Positions 48,209 through 59,067 are shown, counted from the first letter of the stretch. The stretch: 64,000 nt of DNA from Opacimonas viscosa (GCF_024199005.1 NZ_JANATA010000004.1:1-64000), one strand, 5' to 3'. Translations and numbers: made by a program. Notes: generated by a model from the sequence alone, not told the origin.

Positions 48209-49225
48209 ATGTCTCAATCTTTTAATGTAGCCGTTTTAGGCGCAACTGGCCTAGTAGGCCAAACTATGATGGATTTATTAGCGGAACGTAATTTCCCTAT
48301 TAACCAGTTATTCCCATTAGCATCAGCGCGTTCAGCAGGCGGTACAATTACTTTTAAAGGGAAAGAGATTGAAGTATTGGATGCCGATAAATTTGACTGG
48401 TCACAAGTTGAATTAGGCTTTTTTTCTGCTGGTGGTAGCGTATCCGAAAAGTTTGCACCGATTGCTGCTGAGGCAGGTTGTGTTGTTATCGACAACACTT
48501 CTCATTTCCGTTATGAGCCTGATATTCCTTTGGTGGTCCCAGAGGTAAATGGCAGTGCATTAGCTGATTTCCGTAACCGCAATATTATTGCCAATCCAAA
48601 CTGTTCTACCATTCAGATGATGGTTGCATTAAAGCCTATTCATGATGCTGTGGGGATTGAGCGAATCAATGTTTGTACTTACCAATCAGTATCAGGTGCT
48701 GGTAAATCAGCGATGGAAGGTTTAGCAACACAAACAGCTGATCTATTGAATGCCCGTGAAGTGAAAAATGAAGATTTTGCACGTCAAATCGCATTTAATG
48801 TTATTCCACAAATTGATGTCTTTACCGACAATGATTACACCAAAGAAGAGATGAAAATGGTGTGGGAAACGCGCAAAATTTTAGGTGATGATACCATTTT
48901 AGTAAACCCTACAGCGGTTCGTGTACCAGTGTTCTATGGTCATGGGGAAGCCATTCATATTGAGACTCGTACTCCGATTGATGCTGAAGATGTAAAGAAT
49001 TTACTTGCCGAAGCTCCAGGCGTTAAGTTGTATGCCGCGCAAGAAGAATTCCCTACGCAAGTATGTAGTGCAAGTGGTAATGATTTAACGCATGTGGGTC
49101 GAGTTCGCAATGATATTTCACATCCAAATGGTATCAATATGTGGGTTGTATCAGATAATATTCGTAAGGGTGCGGCAACAAATAGTGTGCAGATTGCCGA
49201 GCTTTTAATTAAAGAATATTTATAA
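48209..49225 (+). CDS. asd: Aspartate-semialdehyde dehydrogenase
   Basis: Asd makes aspartate semialdehyde for lysine, diaminopimelate, threonine and methionine synthesis. The 338-residue protein has the NADP motif VAVLGATGLVGQTMMDLL, the nucleophile Cys132 in NPNCSTIQMMVAL, and QSVSGAGKSAMEGLATQTADLL. The active-site Cys is kept, unlike E. coli Usg, which occupies the same place after pdxB and is believed inactive. It is of the short class (about 338-340). A terminator follows, so pdxB and asd probably form a unit. Confidence 0.94.
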   Translation: MSQSFNVAVLGATGLVGQTMMDLLAERNFPINQLFPLASARSAGGTITFKGKEIEVLDADKFDWSQVELGFFSAGGSVSEKFAPIAAEAGCVVIDNTSHFRYEPDIPLVVPEVNGSALADFRNRNIIANPNCSTIQMMVALKPIHDAVGIERINVCTYQSVSGAGKSAMEGLATQTADLLNAREVKNEDFARQIAFNVIPQIDVFTDNDYTKEEMKMVWETRKILGDDTILVNPTAVRVPVFYGHGEAIHIETRTPIDAEDVKNLLAEAPGVKLYAAQEEFPTQVCSASGNDLTHVGRVRNDISHPNGINMWVVSDNIRKGAATNSVQIAELLIKEYL

Positions 49226-49242
49226 AATTAAAGAAATTAGTG

Positions 49243-49280
49243 AAAAGCCCTGATATATCAATTATATCGGGGCTTTTTTT
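49243..49280 (+). terminator. asd intrinsic terminator
   Basis: A hairpin pairs AAAAGCCCTGATATA (49243-49257) with TATATCGGGGCTTT (from 49263), with one G-U pair, and ends in a T run. It lies 18 nt after the asd stop. Confidence 0.92.
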
Positions 49281-49364
49281 ATGCGGAATAAAAGCATAGA
49301 ATACTCTGCAAATATTTCATAAAGAAAAACCTAAAAGCATGGCAAAAATGCTAGGAATCTATCC

Positions 49365-52343
49365 ATGACATTGTTGAAAATAGCACTGGTTGCTGTATTG
49401 GTTATTGGTTACGCAGTACCTGCTAAAGCAGCGGGTGACTTTTCGACGGTACAAATCCGCGGTGCGAAATCTGCTGACATTTCTAATGTGGTTTTTGGTC
49501 CTGTTCAACAAGAGGATACCTTGTGGAAAATTGCCAAAGATTATCGTAATTCACCTGATTATGATGGTCCAAAACCACCCTCACTTTACCCAGTCATGTA
49601 TGCTATCTATTTGAAAAACTCACAAGCATTTATTGACAATAATGTGAACCATTTGCGTAATGATGTCATGCTAGAGATGCCTTCCAGTAGTTTCATCAAC
49701 AGCTTAGATTTAGCTGAATCAGAACGCAAGATTGAGAGTGACGAATCAAAATGGGGTTATCAAGATAGTACGAAGATAAAAACAGTTACCAGGGATACTC
49801 AAAGTACAGCACAAAATGTGTCTGACGAGCAAATCTCACCTCCAACAAATACCGCACTAAAAGACGCTGATAAGCCTGTCAATACCCCCACAACTCAAGC
49901 AGTCTCAGATGTCATTAATCAAACTGAAAATGTTGCTAGTCAACAACAAATCATTAATGAAATCAGAGCGCAATATGCGGTTTCTTTAGAAACGATACAA
50001 ATACTTTTGGCGGAAAATAAAAAGCTAGCCTCTCAAGTTAATGATGTCGCACAACGTGTCAACACTTTAGCCGCCCAAGTTAACGGTGACGTACAAAATC
50101 AATTAGAGGAACAAGCTGAACTGCAAGCGCATTTGTTTGCGTTGTTAGATAACGGCGCAGCAGACGAACCTGAAGTAGAGACTTCGCCTTGGGTAGAAGA
50201 TGTAAAGGCATTGATGTCAGAGCCTTTGGTTGTTATAGGTGCGGTCTCTCTTACGGTACTGGTATCTTTAATTATATTTGGTTTGTGGTTATTTAGACGC
50301 AAACAACCAGAAGATGTACTGGATAATGATGAGCTGAGTCGTGTAGATGATACAGAAGAACTAGATGACGTCAGTGAATCCTTGTTAGAAGAAATCGTTG
50401 AGAATGAAGCGACCGAACCTTCGGCAACTGAAATAGACTTAAATGCGTTAATAGATGATATTCCAGAGCCTACAGAAGCACCAACCACAGTTGAAGAGCC
50501 AGAAGAAGAATTTGCTGGGGATCTTGATGGTCTCATAGTACCTGAGAGTACCGATGCTCAAATAAATGAAGATGAACTTCGAGCGCAGATTGAAGATATT
50601 GATTTTACACCAGGTGATGGGGAACTAGACCAATCAGAGTTGGATGCTCTGTTTGCTGATAGTGGTTTAGATGATTCCAATATTTTTGATGAAAGCCCTG
50701 AAGACAGCACTCAAGAGAGTCAAAAAGACAGCGTAAATGACAGCCCAGAGGTATCTGAAGTCATCGACGAGACCGATATTGATAATTTGTTGGATGAAGC
50801 TCAGGCTGAGTCTGCCGCAGTCGACGAGGACGATATTGATGGATTGTTGGATGAAACTCAGCCTGAGTCTGCCGTAGTCGATGAGGATGATATTGATGGA
50901 TTGTTGGATGAAGCTCAGGCTGAGTCTGCCGTAGTCGATGAGGATGATATTGATAGTTTGTTGGATGAAGCTCAGGCTGAGTCTGCCGCAGTCGATGAGG
51001 ATGATATTGATAGTCTGCTGGATGAAGCTCAGGCTGAGTCTGCCGTAGTCGACGAGGACGATATTGATAGTTTGTTGGATGAAGCTCAGGCTGAGTCAGA
51101 ACTAGAGGCAAATGAAGCGCTCAGTGAGTTAGAGCAACGCCCTGAGATGAATGAGTCCGCAATACCTGAAAATTTAGATATTGACGAGTATAAGCCCCTA
51201 GACGATGAAGCAATTACTACGCTTGATCAAGAGATTGAAACGCAAAGCCAAAATATAGATAAAGACGTTGATAATTTGCTCAATGAACTTGAACAGATTG
51301 AGATGATGGAAAGTATGCTCGGTACGGATACACCTGATGAGGATACATTGGATGATGATGCTGAGCTGAGATCTGGTCAGGCACTTGACGATAACGATGC
51401 GTTGGCAGACGAACTGTTAGCAGAACTAGGCGCGACTGACGAAGATACACTGGCCACCCCTGTGTTAGATGCAAATGATGCACTGGCCGATGAACTGCTT
51501 GATGAACTGACTGTGACTGATGAAATGGATCACTTAGACGATCCAGTCATCAGTGATGATGACGATGATTTTCTGACTGAGTTAAACCTGGATGAAGTAT
51601 TAGAAGAGCCCAGCAATACCAGTGTTCAAGAGGCATTGACTGATGAGTTGTTGGATGAGCTACTAGGAGAACCCTTAGGGGAGACTCCTAGCACTGAACA
51701 TGTTGATTCTGGAGATGCTGAGTCCCCAGAGGTTGAACAGTCTGCGGCTATAGTGGATGACGTACCTGAGTTAGATGATTTGGATGCTTGGCTCACTGAA
51801 GACTCTGACAAACAAGTTTTGGATGAGATTGAAAATGTGGATTTTGATGATTTACTAGATTCTTTGGACAAGGATTTAGAGTCTGCAGATGAAAGCAATG
51901 AAATTACAGATTTAAGTGATGATATTTTAGGGGATTTATCTTTTGATTCATTTGCTGAAAATAGTTTTGATGAGTCAGGAAAACAGTCCACTGAAGATTC
52001 TAACAAGGCGTCTGTCGTGGATACTGACATCACTGAAAGTGTTGATGCTGAGATCCCTGAATACTTGGATGTGGATGCTTTGCTTCAAGAATCTACCGAA
52101 CTTGAGGTAGGAGAACCAGACCTCGATGTTTTGAAGAATATCCCAGGTATTCCAGATGCAGTACCAAGCTCAGAAATATTACAAGATGATGTATTTGCTT
52201 CTAATTTGGACCTCGCTCGCGCATACATTGAAATTGATGAATACAATGAAGCAAAGGCTTTGCTAGAAGGGGTTGTCACAGAGGGAAGTGACGAACAAGT
52301 CGTAGAAGCGAAAGCGCTAATTGAACAGTTGAAAAATTTATAA
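49365..52343 (+). CDS. fimV: FimV-family polar hub protein with repetitive acidic domain
   Basis: A 992-residue protein. A signal peptide (1-22, ending PAKA) and a periplasmic FimV N-terminal/LysM-type domain (about 28-110, [13 protein letters not shown]) come first. A coiled coil follows at about 190-245. The single membrane helix is at about 288-310 ([22 protein letters not shown]). A very acidic cytoplasmic stretch contains six 19-residue repeats at 471-584. The C-terminal FimV domain is at 945-992 ([24 protein letters not shown]). FimV/HubP proteins organise the cell pole, type IV pili, flagella and chemotaxis. It is coupled to truA: the truA ATG overlaps its TAA by one base. FimV next to truA is usual in this group. 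Confidence 0.93.
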   Translation: MTLLKIALVAVLVIGYAVPAKAAGDFSTVQIRGAKSADISNVVFGPVQQEDTLWKIAKDYRNSPDYDGPKPPSLYPVMYAIYLKNSQAFIDNNVNHLRNDVMLEMPSSSFINSLDLAESERKIESDESKWGYQDSTKIKTVTRDTQSTAQNVSDEQISPPTNTALKDADKPVNTPTTQAVSDVINQTENVASQQQIINEIRAQYAVSLETIQILLAENKKLASQVNDVAQRVNTLAAQVNGDVQNQLEEQAELQAHLFALLDNGAADEPEVETSPWVEDVKALMSEPLVVIGAVSLTVLVSLIIFGLWLFRRKQPEDVLDNDELSRVDDTEELDDVSESLLEEIVENEATEPSATEIDLNALIDDIPEPTEAPTTVEEPEEEFAGDLDGLIVPESTDAQINEDELRAQIEDIDFTPGDGELDQSELDALFADSGLDDSNIFDESPEDSTQESQKDSVNDSPEVSEVIDETDIDNLLDEAQAESAAVDEDDIDGLLDETQPESAVVDEDDIDGLLDEAQAESAVVDEDDIDSLLDEAQAESAAVDEDDIDSLLDEAQAESAVVDEDDIDSLLDEAQAESELEANEALSELEQRPEMNESAIPENLDIDEYKPLDDEAITTLDQEIETQSQNIDKDVDNLLNELEQIEMMESMLGTDTPDEDTLDDDAELRSGQALDDNDALADELLAELGATDEDTLATPVLDANDALADELLDELTVTDEMDHLDDPVISDDDDDFLTELNLDEVLEEPSNTSVQEALTDELLDELLGEPLGETPSTEHVDSGDAESPEVEQSAAIVDDVPELDDLDAWLTEDSDKQVLDEIENVDFDDLLDSLDKDLESADESNEITDLSDDILGDLSFDSFAENSFDESGKQSTEDSNKASVVDTDITESVDAEIPEYLDVDALLQESTELEVGEPDLDVLKNIPGIPDAVPSSEILQDDVFASNLDLARAYIEIDEYNEAKALLEGVVTEGSDEQVVEAKALIEQLKNL
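50775..51116 (+). repeat. Six tandem 57-bp repeats in fimV
   Basis: Copies start at 50775, 50832, 50889, 50946, 51003 and 51060. Each encodes a 19-residue unit near [19 protein letters not shown]. The last copy drifts after AES. Several copies are nearly identical at DNA level, including synonymous sites, which points to recent duplication or gene conversion. Length likely varies between strains. Confidence 0.95.
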
Positions 52344-53146
52344 TGTCAGAAAATAAAAAAAAATATGCGCTATGCGTGGAGTATTTTGGTGCGCAATTTT
52401 ATGGTTGGCAAAGACAGGCAAATGTCCCCAGTATTCAAGAATCCCTAGAATTAGCCCTATCTAAAATTGCTAATGAACCTGTCAGTGTCCAATGTAGCGG
52501 ACGGACTGATTCGGGGGTGCATGCAACATACCAAATTGTGCATTTTTCGACTCATGCAGAACGAGATGAAAAAGCCTGGGTATTAGGTATTAACAGCAAT
52601 CTACCTGATCCAATCGCGATTAAATGGGTTAAACCTGTTGATGACAACTTTCATGCTCGCTTTACTGCTACCGCGCGTCGTTATCGTTATGTGATTTACA
52701 ACGATCGCACGCGTCCTGGCATTTTAAATAAAGGGGTCACGCAAATATACAAGCCACTAGATGCGGATCTTATGGATCGAGCCGCACAATGCTTAGTCGG
52801 TGAGCATGATTTTTCAGCATTTCGCGCTGCGCACTGTCAATCCAATACACCATGGCGCAACATCCATCATGTGCATGTGATTCGACAGGGTAAATACATT
52901 GTGATGGATATCAAAGCAAATGCATTCTTGCACCATATGGTACGCAATATCATTGGTTCTTTAGCGGTTATTGGAGCAGGTGAGGAACCAGTGACTTGGA
53001 TGCAAACGTTATTAGATAGCAAGGACCGAACATTAGCGGCTGCAACGGCCAAACCTGATGGTTTGTATTTTGTCGATGTTGATTTTCCTGCACAATATGG
53101 GTTCCCACCATCCGAGTTAGGCCCTATATTTTTAAACTTGGATTAA
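52343..53146 (+). CDS. truA: tRNA pseudouridine(38-40) synthase
   Basis: TruA makes pseudouridine at positions 38-40 of the tRNA anticodon arm. The 267-residue protein has the catalytic Asp56 in [28 protein letters not shown] and [17 protein letters not shown]. Length is normal. It starts on the last base of the fimV stop, so translation is coupled. Confidence 0.97.
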   Translation: MSENKKKYALCVEYFGAQFYGWQRQANVPSIQESLELALSKIANEPVSVQCSGRTDSGVHATYQIVHFSTHAERDEKAWVLGINSNLPDPIAIKWVKPVDDNFHARFTATARRYRYVIYNDRTRPGILNKGVTQIYKPLDADLMDRAAQCLVGEHDFSAFRAAHCQSNTPWRNIHHVHVIRQGKYIVMDIKANAFLHHMVRNIIGSLAVIGAGEEPVTWMQTLLDSKDRTLAAATAKPDGLYFVDVDFPAQYGFPPSELGPIFLNLD

Positions 53147-53270
53147 AAACTAAGCATAAAGACTTCTTAGACCAGTTATGATTTCGATATTTGGCTATTT
53201 TATGGTTAAATAAGACGGATATTAATAGTCCACGACTATTACCTAAATTTTGTACAGGATAAACCATTCC

Positions 53271-54182
53271 ATGAGCTGGATAGAAAAGATTCTTCCCCGA
53301 ACACAGTCATCAGAAAAAAGTAATGTACCAGAAGGTATTTGGACGAAATGCACCAAGTGTGATGCTGTTCTGTATCGTAGTGAACTAGAAAAACTACAAG
53401 AAGTTTGCCCAAAATGTGACCATCATATGCGGATTACTGCTCGTTCACGTATTAACCACTTTTTAGATGCTGATGGTCGGGTTGAGCTAGCGAAAGATTT
53501 AGAACCACAAGATATCTTAAAATTTAAAGATTCAAAAAAATATAAAGACCGCATAACTGCAGCACAAAAAGCAACGAATGAAAAAGATGCGCTGATTGTT
53601 GTTCAAGGTAAGTTAAAGGGCAAGCCAGTAGTCGTTGCTTCCTTTGAGTTTGCATTCTTAGGTGGCTCTATGGCCTCCGTCGTAGGTGCTAAATTTGTGG
53701 CTGCCGTTAACGCTTGTTTAGCAAATAATTGCCCATTAGTATGTTTTTCGACTAGTGGTGGTGCACGTATGCAAGAGGCGTTAATGTCATTAATGCAAAT
53801 GGCCAAAACGAGTGCAGCGCTAGCCAAGATGAGTGCTCAAGGTTTACCATATATATCTGTGTTGACTGATCCAACTATGGGCGGAGTATCGGCTTCATTA
53901 GCCATGCTAGGTGACATAAATGTCGCTGAGCCAAAAGCATTGATCGGTTTTGCAGGTCCTCGAGTTATTGAACAAACAGTGCGTGAAACTTTGCCAGAAG
54001 GATTCCAACGTAGTGAGTTCTTGTTGGAGAAGGGCGCGATTGATATGATCGTAGACCGTCGCGACATGCGGGATACCTTGTATAGCGTGCTTAGTAAACT
54101 TCATAAAGATACGCATGCTGAAACTGCTGTTGTATCTGCAAACCCTGAAGCAGATGCTAATGACACATCTGAATCACAATAA
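53271..54182 (+). CDS. accD: Acetyl-CoA carboxylase carboxyltransferase subunit beta
   Basis: AccD pairs with AccA to transfer CO2 from biotin to acetyl-CoA, the first step of fatty acid synthesis. The 303-residue protein starts [10 protein letters not shown] and has the CxxC-X15-CxxC zinc ribbon (Cys27, 30, 46, 49). The crotonase-like core includes [18 protein letters not shown] and [21 protein letters not shown] choose 53271 because it matches the family start and has AGGA about 12 nt upstream; the frame is open to 53250. folC begins at its last stop base. Confidence 0.97.
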   Translation: MSWIEKILPRTQSSEKSNVPEGIWTKCTKCDAVLYRSELEKLQEVCPKCDHHMRITARSRINHFLDADGRVELAKDLEPQDILKFKDSKKYKDRITAAQKATNEKDALIVVQGKLKGKPVVVASFEFAFLGGSMASVVGAKFVAAVNACLANNCPLVCFSTSGGARMQEALMSLMQMAKTSAALAKMSAQGLPYISVLTDPTMGGVSASLAMLGDINVAEPKALIGFAGPRVIEQTVRETLPEGFQRSEFLLEKGAIDMIVDRRDMRDTLYSVLSKLHKDTHAETAVVSANPEADANDTSESQ

Positions 54183-55492
54183 TGAGCATTCAACCAAGTA
54201 AAGACTGGTCTTTATCTCAATGGTTGAAGCATCTTGAGTCTATCCATCCCAGTGAAATTGATATGGGATTGGATAGAGTCAGAGAAGTCTATCAGCGTCT
54301 TAACTTGTCTTGGTCAAAACAGACAGTGATAACTGTTGCTGGGACAAATGGCAAAGGCACCACATGTGCTATGCTGGAACAGGCCTGTATATTACAAAAC
54401 AAAAGTGTTGGCGTGTACTCCTCACCACACATATCCATATACAATGAACGCGTGCGGATAAATCAAACTTTGCTGAATGATTACAAGCATTGTCAGGCAT
54501 TTATGGCGGTTGAGAAAGCACGCGGCGATATTTCCTTAACGTATTTTGAATTTGGCACCCTAGCGGCATTAGTGCTATTGAACAAACCTTCCATTGAAAT
54601 TGTTTTATTGGAAGTTGGTCTAGGGGGACGTCTAGATGCAACCAATATTGTTGATCCTGATATTGCCGTTATTACTAGTATTGGTTTAGATCATCAAGCA
54701 TTTTTAGGCAACACTCGAGAAGCCATTGCCCGAGAAAAAGCGGGTATTATTAGGGCGAATAAACCGGTTATTATTGGTGAAATCGATCCACCAGCATCGT
54801 TGCAAACCATACCGCTCGAACTGAATGCTGAGGTATCTTGGGCAGGCAAAGATTTTATCTATTCTGTGCAAGATGATAGCTGGCATTACAGCTCAAAGGG
54901 TTTAGATGTCACCACATCACTTCCTTCTATTCCTTTACCAAATGCTGCAACAGCACTGGCTGTAATAGAAGCATTGCAATGGAAAACCAACTCTGCATTT
55001 ATTCAAACACTGATTGAAAAAACGAAGTTACATGGGCGTTTACAAAAGATTATTCCAGATTTTTTGAATACGCATAATGTCCCTTTTTTGTTAGATGTTG
55101 CGCATAATCCCCAAGCAGCTCAATACCTGGCAAAGCATTTACAGATACTTGGATTTCAGGACACAAATGACGCCAAGATACCAAAGTTACACGCAATATT
55201 TGGTGCATTCAAAGACAAAGATATCAAAGGGGTATTGGAACCACTAGCACCACTTCTACATAGTTTACATTGCGTGACTTTAGAAGGAGAGCGGGCGGCT
55301 GATAAGGCTGACTTAGCAGCAACTGCACAATCTTTAACAAAGACTCTTGATATTTACACTGCTGAATCAATTGATGCTGCCTATAAAGCGATTCTAAAAA
55401 CTGCACATTCAGAAGATTTAGTGTTAGTATTTGGTTCGTTTTTCACAGTAGAAGCGCTCCTGGCGTTTCTCAAAGTCAATGCTAAACACTAG
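54182..55492 (+). CDS. folC: Dihydrofolate synthase / folylpolyglutamate synthase
   Basis: FolC adds glutamate to dihydropteroate and extends folate polyglutamate tails. The 436-residue Mur-ligase-type enzyme has the P-loop TVAGTNGKGTTCAMLEQA, the magnesium/substrate region SPHISIYNERVRIN, VGLGGRLDATNIVDPD, and the C-terminal DVAHNPQAAQYL. Length is normal. The accD-folC-dedD-cvpA-purF order equals that of E. coli. It overlaps accD by one base. Confidence 0.97.
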   Translation: MSIQPSKDWSLSQWLKHLESIHPSEIDMGLDRVREVYQRLNLSWSKQTVITVAGTNGKGTTCAMLEQACILQNKSVGVYSSPHISIYNERVRINQTLLNDYKHCQAFMAVEKARGDISLTYFEFGTLAALVLLNKPSIEIVLLEVGLGGRLDATNIVDPDIAVITSIGLDHQAFLGNTREAIAREKAGIIRANKPVIIGEIDPPASLQTIPLELNAEVSWAGKDFIYSVQDDSWHYSSKGLDVTTSLPSIPLPNAATALAVIEALQWKTNSAFIQTLIEKTKLHGRLQKIIPDFLNTHNVPFLLDVAHNPQAAQYLAKHLQILGFQDTNDAKIPKLHAIFGAFKDKDIKGVLEPLAPLLHSLHCVTLEGERAADKADLAATAQSLTKTLDIYTAESIDAAYKAILKTAHSEDLVLVFGSFFTVEALLAFLKVNAKH

Positions 55493-55512
55493 GTCTATAG
55501 CAGGGAATTAAC

Positions 55513-56136
55513 ATGGCACCAGCGATAAAAAATCGATTAGTCGGGACCATCATTATCTTCGCACTAGCAGTCATTTTTTTACCCGACATGCTAGATGGGC
55601 AGAAGCAAACTCGACGAGATATCATCGTCAATATCCCAGCTTCCCCTGAGCCTATTATTTTACAAGAGCCACAGAGTTATTCCCTGCAAGAGGAAAAACT
55701 CAAGACTAGCAAACCTATTACTCTTGAAAATGATGTTGTGGCGAATGATGTAAACCCAAGCGACGATAGTTTTGTACCTAACGCTAGCACGTCATCGGGT
55801 AACGATGTTATTGCTCAGACCGATGACGTGAAAACTAACCCGCAAAGCACCTTAGAACAACAGACATTTATTCAACAACCGAATGATGAGGAAGCAACGG
55901 GCTGGGTCATCCAATTAGGCAGTTTTAAACACCAAAAAAATGTCAGAGAGCTGATGGATAAAGTCGAAAAAGCAGGTTACCGAGTCTTTTCTCAACCTGT
56001 TGAAACCAGTGTTGGTAAGCTTAATAAAGTGTTTGTTGGCCCTGATTTAGATAAATCTAAACTCGAAAAGTCTTTATCGCATCTGCAAGAGGTTACCGGT
56101 TTGACCGGAAGAGTAACTCCTTTTACAGTTAAATAG
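55513..56136 (+). CDS. dedD: SPOR-domain cell-division protein DedD
   Basis: DedD localises to the septum by binding denuded peptidoglycan and aids constriction. The 207-residue protein has one N-terminal membrane helix (RLVGTIIIFALAVIFLPDML), a low-complexity periplasmic linker rich in Asp, Asn, Ser and Val (about 55-125), and a SPOR domain at about 128-205 (GWVIQLGSFKHQKNVRELMDKVEKAGYRVF, then KVFVGPDLDKSKL). It follows folC by 20 nt. Confidence 0.93.
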   Translation: MAPAIKNRLVGTIIIFALAVIFLPDMLDGQKQTRRDIIVNIPASPEPIILQEPQSYSLQEEKLKTSKPITLENDVVANDVNPSDDSFVPNASTSSGNDVIAQTDDVKTNPQSTLEQQTFIQQPNDEEATGWVIQLGSFKHQKNVRELMDKVEKAGYRVFSQPVETSVGKLNKVFVGPDLDKSKLEKSLSHLQEVTGLTGRVTPFTVK

Positions 56137-56178
56137 CTCAAAATAGTCAGTGTGTTCTCAGAATGCATCTGCTAAAAT

Positions 56179-56194
56179 GCGCGAAAATTTGCTA
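56179..56194 (+). promoter_or_regulatory. Candidate PurR operator before cvpA-purF
   Basis: The 12-bp core GCGAAAATTTGC (56181-56192) matches the inner PurR consensus GCAAACGTTTGC at 9 of 12 positions. It lies just after a TAAAAT that could be a -10 element (56173-56178), 48 nt before cvpA. E. coli cvpA-purF is PurR-repressed, which raises the likelihood. A perfect inverted repeat CTACAAC-TTGC-GTTGTAG follows at 56192-56209. Confidence 0.4.
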
Positions 56195-56239
56195 CAACTT
56201 GCGTTGTAGTTTATCTCCTATCTTTACCAAGCAGGATTT

Positions 56240-56734
56240 ATGAATTGGGTTGATTTCACTATATTGGGTATCATCGCATTTTCCGCACTTGTTAGTCTGG
56301 TGCGTGGATTCGTTAAAGAAGCCGTTTCTTTAATTATTTGGTTCTCTGCTTTCTTCATTGCTAGTAAGTTTTATCCGACCGTTGCACTATTTTTAACACA
56401 AATCAAAGATGATATGTTTCGCAATGGTACCGCAATTGCAATTTTGTTTGTTATGACCATGATTATGGGGGCCGTATTAAATTATGTGCTCGGTCAGTTG
56501 GTCAAAGCAACAGGTTTATCAGGGACTGATAGAGTTTTAGGGATGGTGTTTGGTGCACTACGTGGGGTACTTATCGTATCTGCTTTGTTGTTTTTTGTTG
56601 ATACTTTTACAACGTTTAACAAGAAAGAGTGGTGGGATGCATCTATACTCATTTCTGAATTTGATTTTATTATCCAATGGTTTTTCGAATACCTAGAGTC
56701 TAACTCAAGTTTCCTAAAACCTAACAACACTTAG
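56240..56734 (+). CDS. cvpA: CvpA family membrane protein
   Basis: A 164-residue protein with four membrane helices. It starts [35 protein letters not shown], the CvpA signature, and includes [21 protein letters not shown]. In E. coli it is needed for colicin V production and for envelope stress and bile tolerance; the mechanism is unclear. It precedes purF by 11 nt and shares its transcript, as in other gammaproteobacteria. Confidence 0.95.
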   Translation: MNWVDFTILGIIAFSALVSLVRGFVKEAVSLIIWFSAFFIASKFYPTVALFLTQIKDDMFRNGTAIAILFVMTMIMGAVLNYVLGQLVKATGLSGTDRVLGMVFGALRGVLIVSALLFFVDTFTTFNKKEWWDASILISEFDFIIQWFFEYLESNSSFLKPNNT

Positions 56735-56745
56735 TAGGTATAAAC

Positions 56746-58269
56746 ATGTGTGGTATTGTCGGTATTGTTGGTAAGGCACCCGTCGCTCAAGAACTTTATG
56801 ATGCTTTAACTGTACTTCAACACCGCGGCCAGGATGCTGCCGGGATCATGACCATAGAAAATGGTAATTTTCATTTAAGAAAGGCCAACGGTCTGGTACG
56901 TGATGTTTTTCATACACGTCATATGAAAAATTTAAGTGGTAATAGTGGTATCGGCCACTGTCGTTATCCTACTGCAGGCTCCTCCAGTTCAGCAGAAGCC
57001 CAACCCTTTTACGTTAATTCACCATATGGTATAGCGTTTGCTCATAACGGCAATCTTACCAATACTCACGAGTTGGCAGAACAAGTTTTTGCAACAGCAC
57101 GTAGGCATATTAATACCACTTCTGACTCTGAAGTTTTACTGAATATTTTTGCGCATGAGTTAAATGCATGTAAAGGAATGTCAGTTACGCCAGAAGAGAT
57201 CTTTACTGCAATTTCTAATGTGAATAACAAAATACGCGGTGCTTACGCTGTAGTTGCTACGATAATTGGCAATGGTATGGTTGCTTTCCGTGATCCTAAT
57301 GGTATTCGTCCGCTAGCTCTTGGTAAGCGTGAGACGGAATTTGGTACAGAGTATATGGTCGCATCAGAAAGTGTTGCGATTGACGCAGTGGGCTACGAAT
57401 TTGTTCGTGATGTCGAGCCAGGTGAAGCAATCTATGTCAGTGAAGTCGGTGAGCTATTTAGCCAACAATGCTCTGACTCACCCCAGCACAACCCTTGCGT
57501 CTTTGAATTTGTTTACTTTGCTCGTCCAGATTCTTTTATTGATGGTATATCCGTATATGCATCACGGGTTAACATGGGGCGAAAATTAGGTGAGAAAATC
57601 GCACGTGACTGGGCTGACAAAGATATTGATGTCGTTATTCCTATTCCTGAAACCTCAATGGATGTTGCCTTAGAAATTGCTAACACGCTAAATCTACCTT
57701 ATAGACAAGGTTTTGTGAAAAACCGTTATATAGGGCGTACGTTTATTATGCCGGGTCAGACTATGCGTAAAAAGTCAGTGCGTCGTAAATTAAATGCGAT
57801 CAAGTCAGAGTTTAAAGGTAAAAATGTATTGTTAGTGGATGACTCTATTGTGCGTGGCACGACATCTGAGCAAATAATAGAGATGGCGCGTGAGTCTGGC
57901 GCAAATAAAGTGTATTTTGCTTCTGCTGCACCTGAAATACGTTTTCCGAATGTATATGGTATTGATATGCCATCGGCGAATGAATTAATTGCCTATGGTC
58001 GTGATATTGATCAGATCAATACCATGATCCAAGCGGACGGCCTTATTTTCCAAGATATTGATGATTTGGTAATGGCTGTAAAAGAAGAAAATCCGGCAGT
58101 AAATGGTTTTGAAACCTCAGTATTTACAGGACAATATATCACTGGAGATATCGATCAAAACTATCTAGAACGGATTGATTCGGCACGTTCAGAGGGTGCT
58201 AAAAACTCCCCTAAGTTTCAAGGTGAATTGAGCAATTTAGATTTTCATAATATGCCAGATAATTCATAA
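56746..58269 (+). CDS. purF: Amidophosphoribosyltransferase
   Basis: PurF commits PRPP to purine synthesis by making phosphoribosylamine from glutamine. The 507-residue protein starts MCGIVGIVG, so Cys2 becomes the N-terminal nucleophile. The glutaminase includes [11 protein letters not shown] and GHCRYPTAG. The PRPP site is [17 protein letters not shown]. Length is normal and no propeptide is present. It ends the cvpA-purF operon and is followed by a strong terminator. Confidence 0.98.
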   Translation: MCGIVGIVGKAPVAQELYDALTVLQHRGQDAAGIMTIENGNFHLRKANGLVRDVFHTRHMKNLSGNSGIGHCRYPTAGSSSSAEAQPFYVNSPYGIAFAHNGNLTNTHELAEQVFATARRHINTTSDSEVLLNIFAHELNACKGMSVTPEEIFTAISNVNNKIRGAYAVVATIIGNGMVAFRDPNGIRPLALGKRETEFGTEYMVASESVAIDAVGYEFVRDVEPGEAIYVSEVGELFSQQCSDSPQHNPCVFEFVYFARPDSFIDGISVYASRVNMGRKLGEKIARDWADKDIDVVIPIPETSMDVALEIANTLNLPYRQGFVKNRYIGRTFIMPGQTMRKKSVRRKLNAIKSEFKGKNVLLVDDSIVRGTTSEQIIEMARESGANKVYFASAAPEIRFPNVYGIDMPSANELIAYGRDIDQINTMIQADGLIFQDIDDLVMAVKEENPAVNGFETSVFTGQYITGDIDQNYLERIDSARSEGAKNSPKFQGELSNLDFHNMPDNS

Positions 58270-58289
58270 TGGATTTATCCATATCATAA

Positions 58290-58317
58290 AAAAAACGGAC
58301 CATTTGGTCCGTTTTTT
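58290..58317. terminator. Bidirectional terminator after purF
   Basis: The palindrome ACGGACCA (58295-58302), TT, TGGTCCGT (58305-58312) has an A run before it and a T run after it, so it works on both strands. It ends purF and probably also the convergent Yip1-family gene. Confidence 0.93.
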
Positions 58318-58370
58318 CATGTAAGGATAAAAGCTAGGAAAATAACTCCTAGCGTAGAGCGGGACTAACT

Positions 58371-58970
58371 TTAAGAGGTGTAAACAACCCCAGCACCAGA
58401 GCTTAGTAAGATGATGGATACTGCCATTAAAACAGAGAGTAATACTAGACCACATGTAACGACAGAACTGGCATATATAAACCCTTTTTCTTCAGGAATG
58501 TGCATCAGAATTGGGGTGCCTGAATACAATAAATATACCGAATACGCTAAACCAACTAAACCGACCATACATATGACCCAGAGCTCAGGGTATAAGCACG
58601 CAAAGCCAACCATAAATAAAGGGGTTGCAGTGTACGCTGCTAATTCCAAAGATTGTGTCATGGTAGGCTCAGCATCAAACACTTCTGCTAAATCGTGGAT
58701 CATGATAGCTAATGCAAGCACACCAAAAAATAACCCGAAGTACATACCCACGGACATAAACATTGCACTTTCATGGGTGAGTTTTATGGTATCACCAACA
58801 CCTATACTCCAACCTATCTGAGCACTGGCAAAATAAGAACAGATAGCAGGTATCAAGGCAATAATAGCGATATGACTCAGTGGGTAAACATAGTTTTCAT
58901 GTTTTTTGTCAATTTCTTGCCATTCTGCTTTAGGGCTGGCATAAAGACCCCAGATATGATTTAAAAGCAT
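58371..58970 (-). CDS. Yip1-family integral membrane protein
   Basis: A 199-residue protein with five hydrophobic helices and the Yip1/DUF1282 layout. The amphipathic N-terminus LLNHIWGLYASPKAEWQEIDKK is followed by helices such as IAIIALIPAICSYF, GMYFGLFFGVLALAIMIHDLAEVF and LYPELWVICMVGLVGLAYSVYLL. E. coli YohC is a distant relative; the function is unknown. I start at 58970, where AGGAG lies 7 nt upstream; the frame runs open to 59000 with weaker ATGs. A 15-bp repeat array lies 23 nt beyond the start. Confidence 0.85.
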   Translation of the reverse strand: MLLNHIWGLYASPKAEWQEIDKKHENYVYPLSHIAIIALIPAICSYFASAQIGWSIGVGDTIKLTHESAMFMSVGMYFGLFFGVLALAIMIHDLAEVFDAEPTMTQSLELAAYTATPLFMVGFACLYPELWVICMVGLVGLAYSVYLLYSGTPILMHIPEEKGFIYASSVVTCGLVLLSVLMAVSIILLSSGAGVVYTS

Positions 58971-58992
58971 AGACGTGCTCCTGTCCATTTTT

Positions 58993-59067
58993 CGTAACAT
59001 TCAGTCGCTTAACATGGTGCCATTTAACATTAAGTTGCGTAATATTAGGTTGCGTAATATTAAAGCG
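58993..59067. repeat. Five tandem 15-bp degenerate repeats upstream of the Yip1-family gene
   Basis: Units begin at 58993, 59008, 59023, 59038 and 59053, each near CGTAAYATTAAGTYG: CGTAACATTCAGTCG, CTTAACATGGTGCCA, TTTAACATTAAGTTG, CGTAATATTAGGTTG, CGTAATATTAAAGCG. The TAAYAT core recurs every 15 bp exactly. The array occupies the divergent gap between the Yip1 gene and miaE. It could be a regulator-binding array or a neutral duplication. Confidence 0.75.

Noticed and set aside
50761-51111. A 116-codon minus-strand frame with a repeating [16 protein letters not shown] pattern
   Set aside because: It is the antisense of the 57-bp fimV repeats, and its periodicity comes from the sense strand.
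59013-59023. Short palindrome ATGGTGCCAT inside the repeat array
   Set aside because: It comes from one diverged repeat unit and is not repeated in the others, so it is not evidence of a separate operator.
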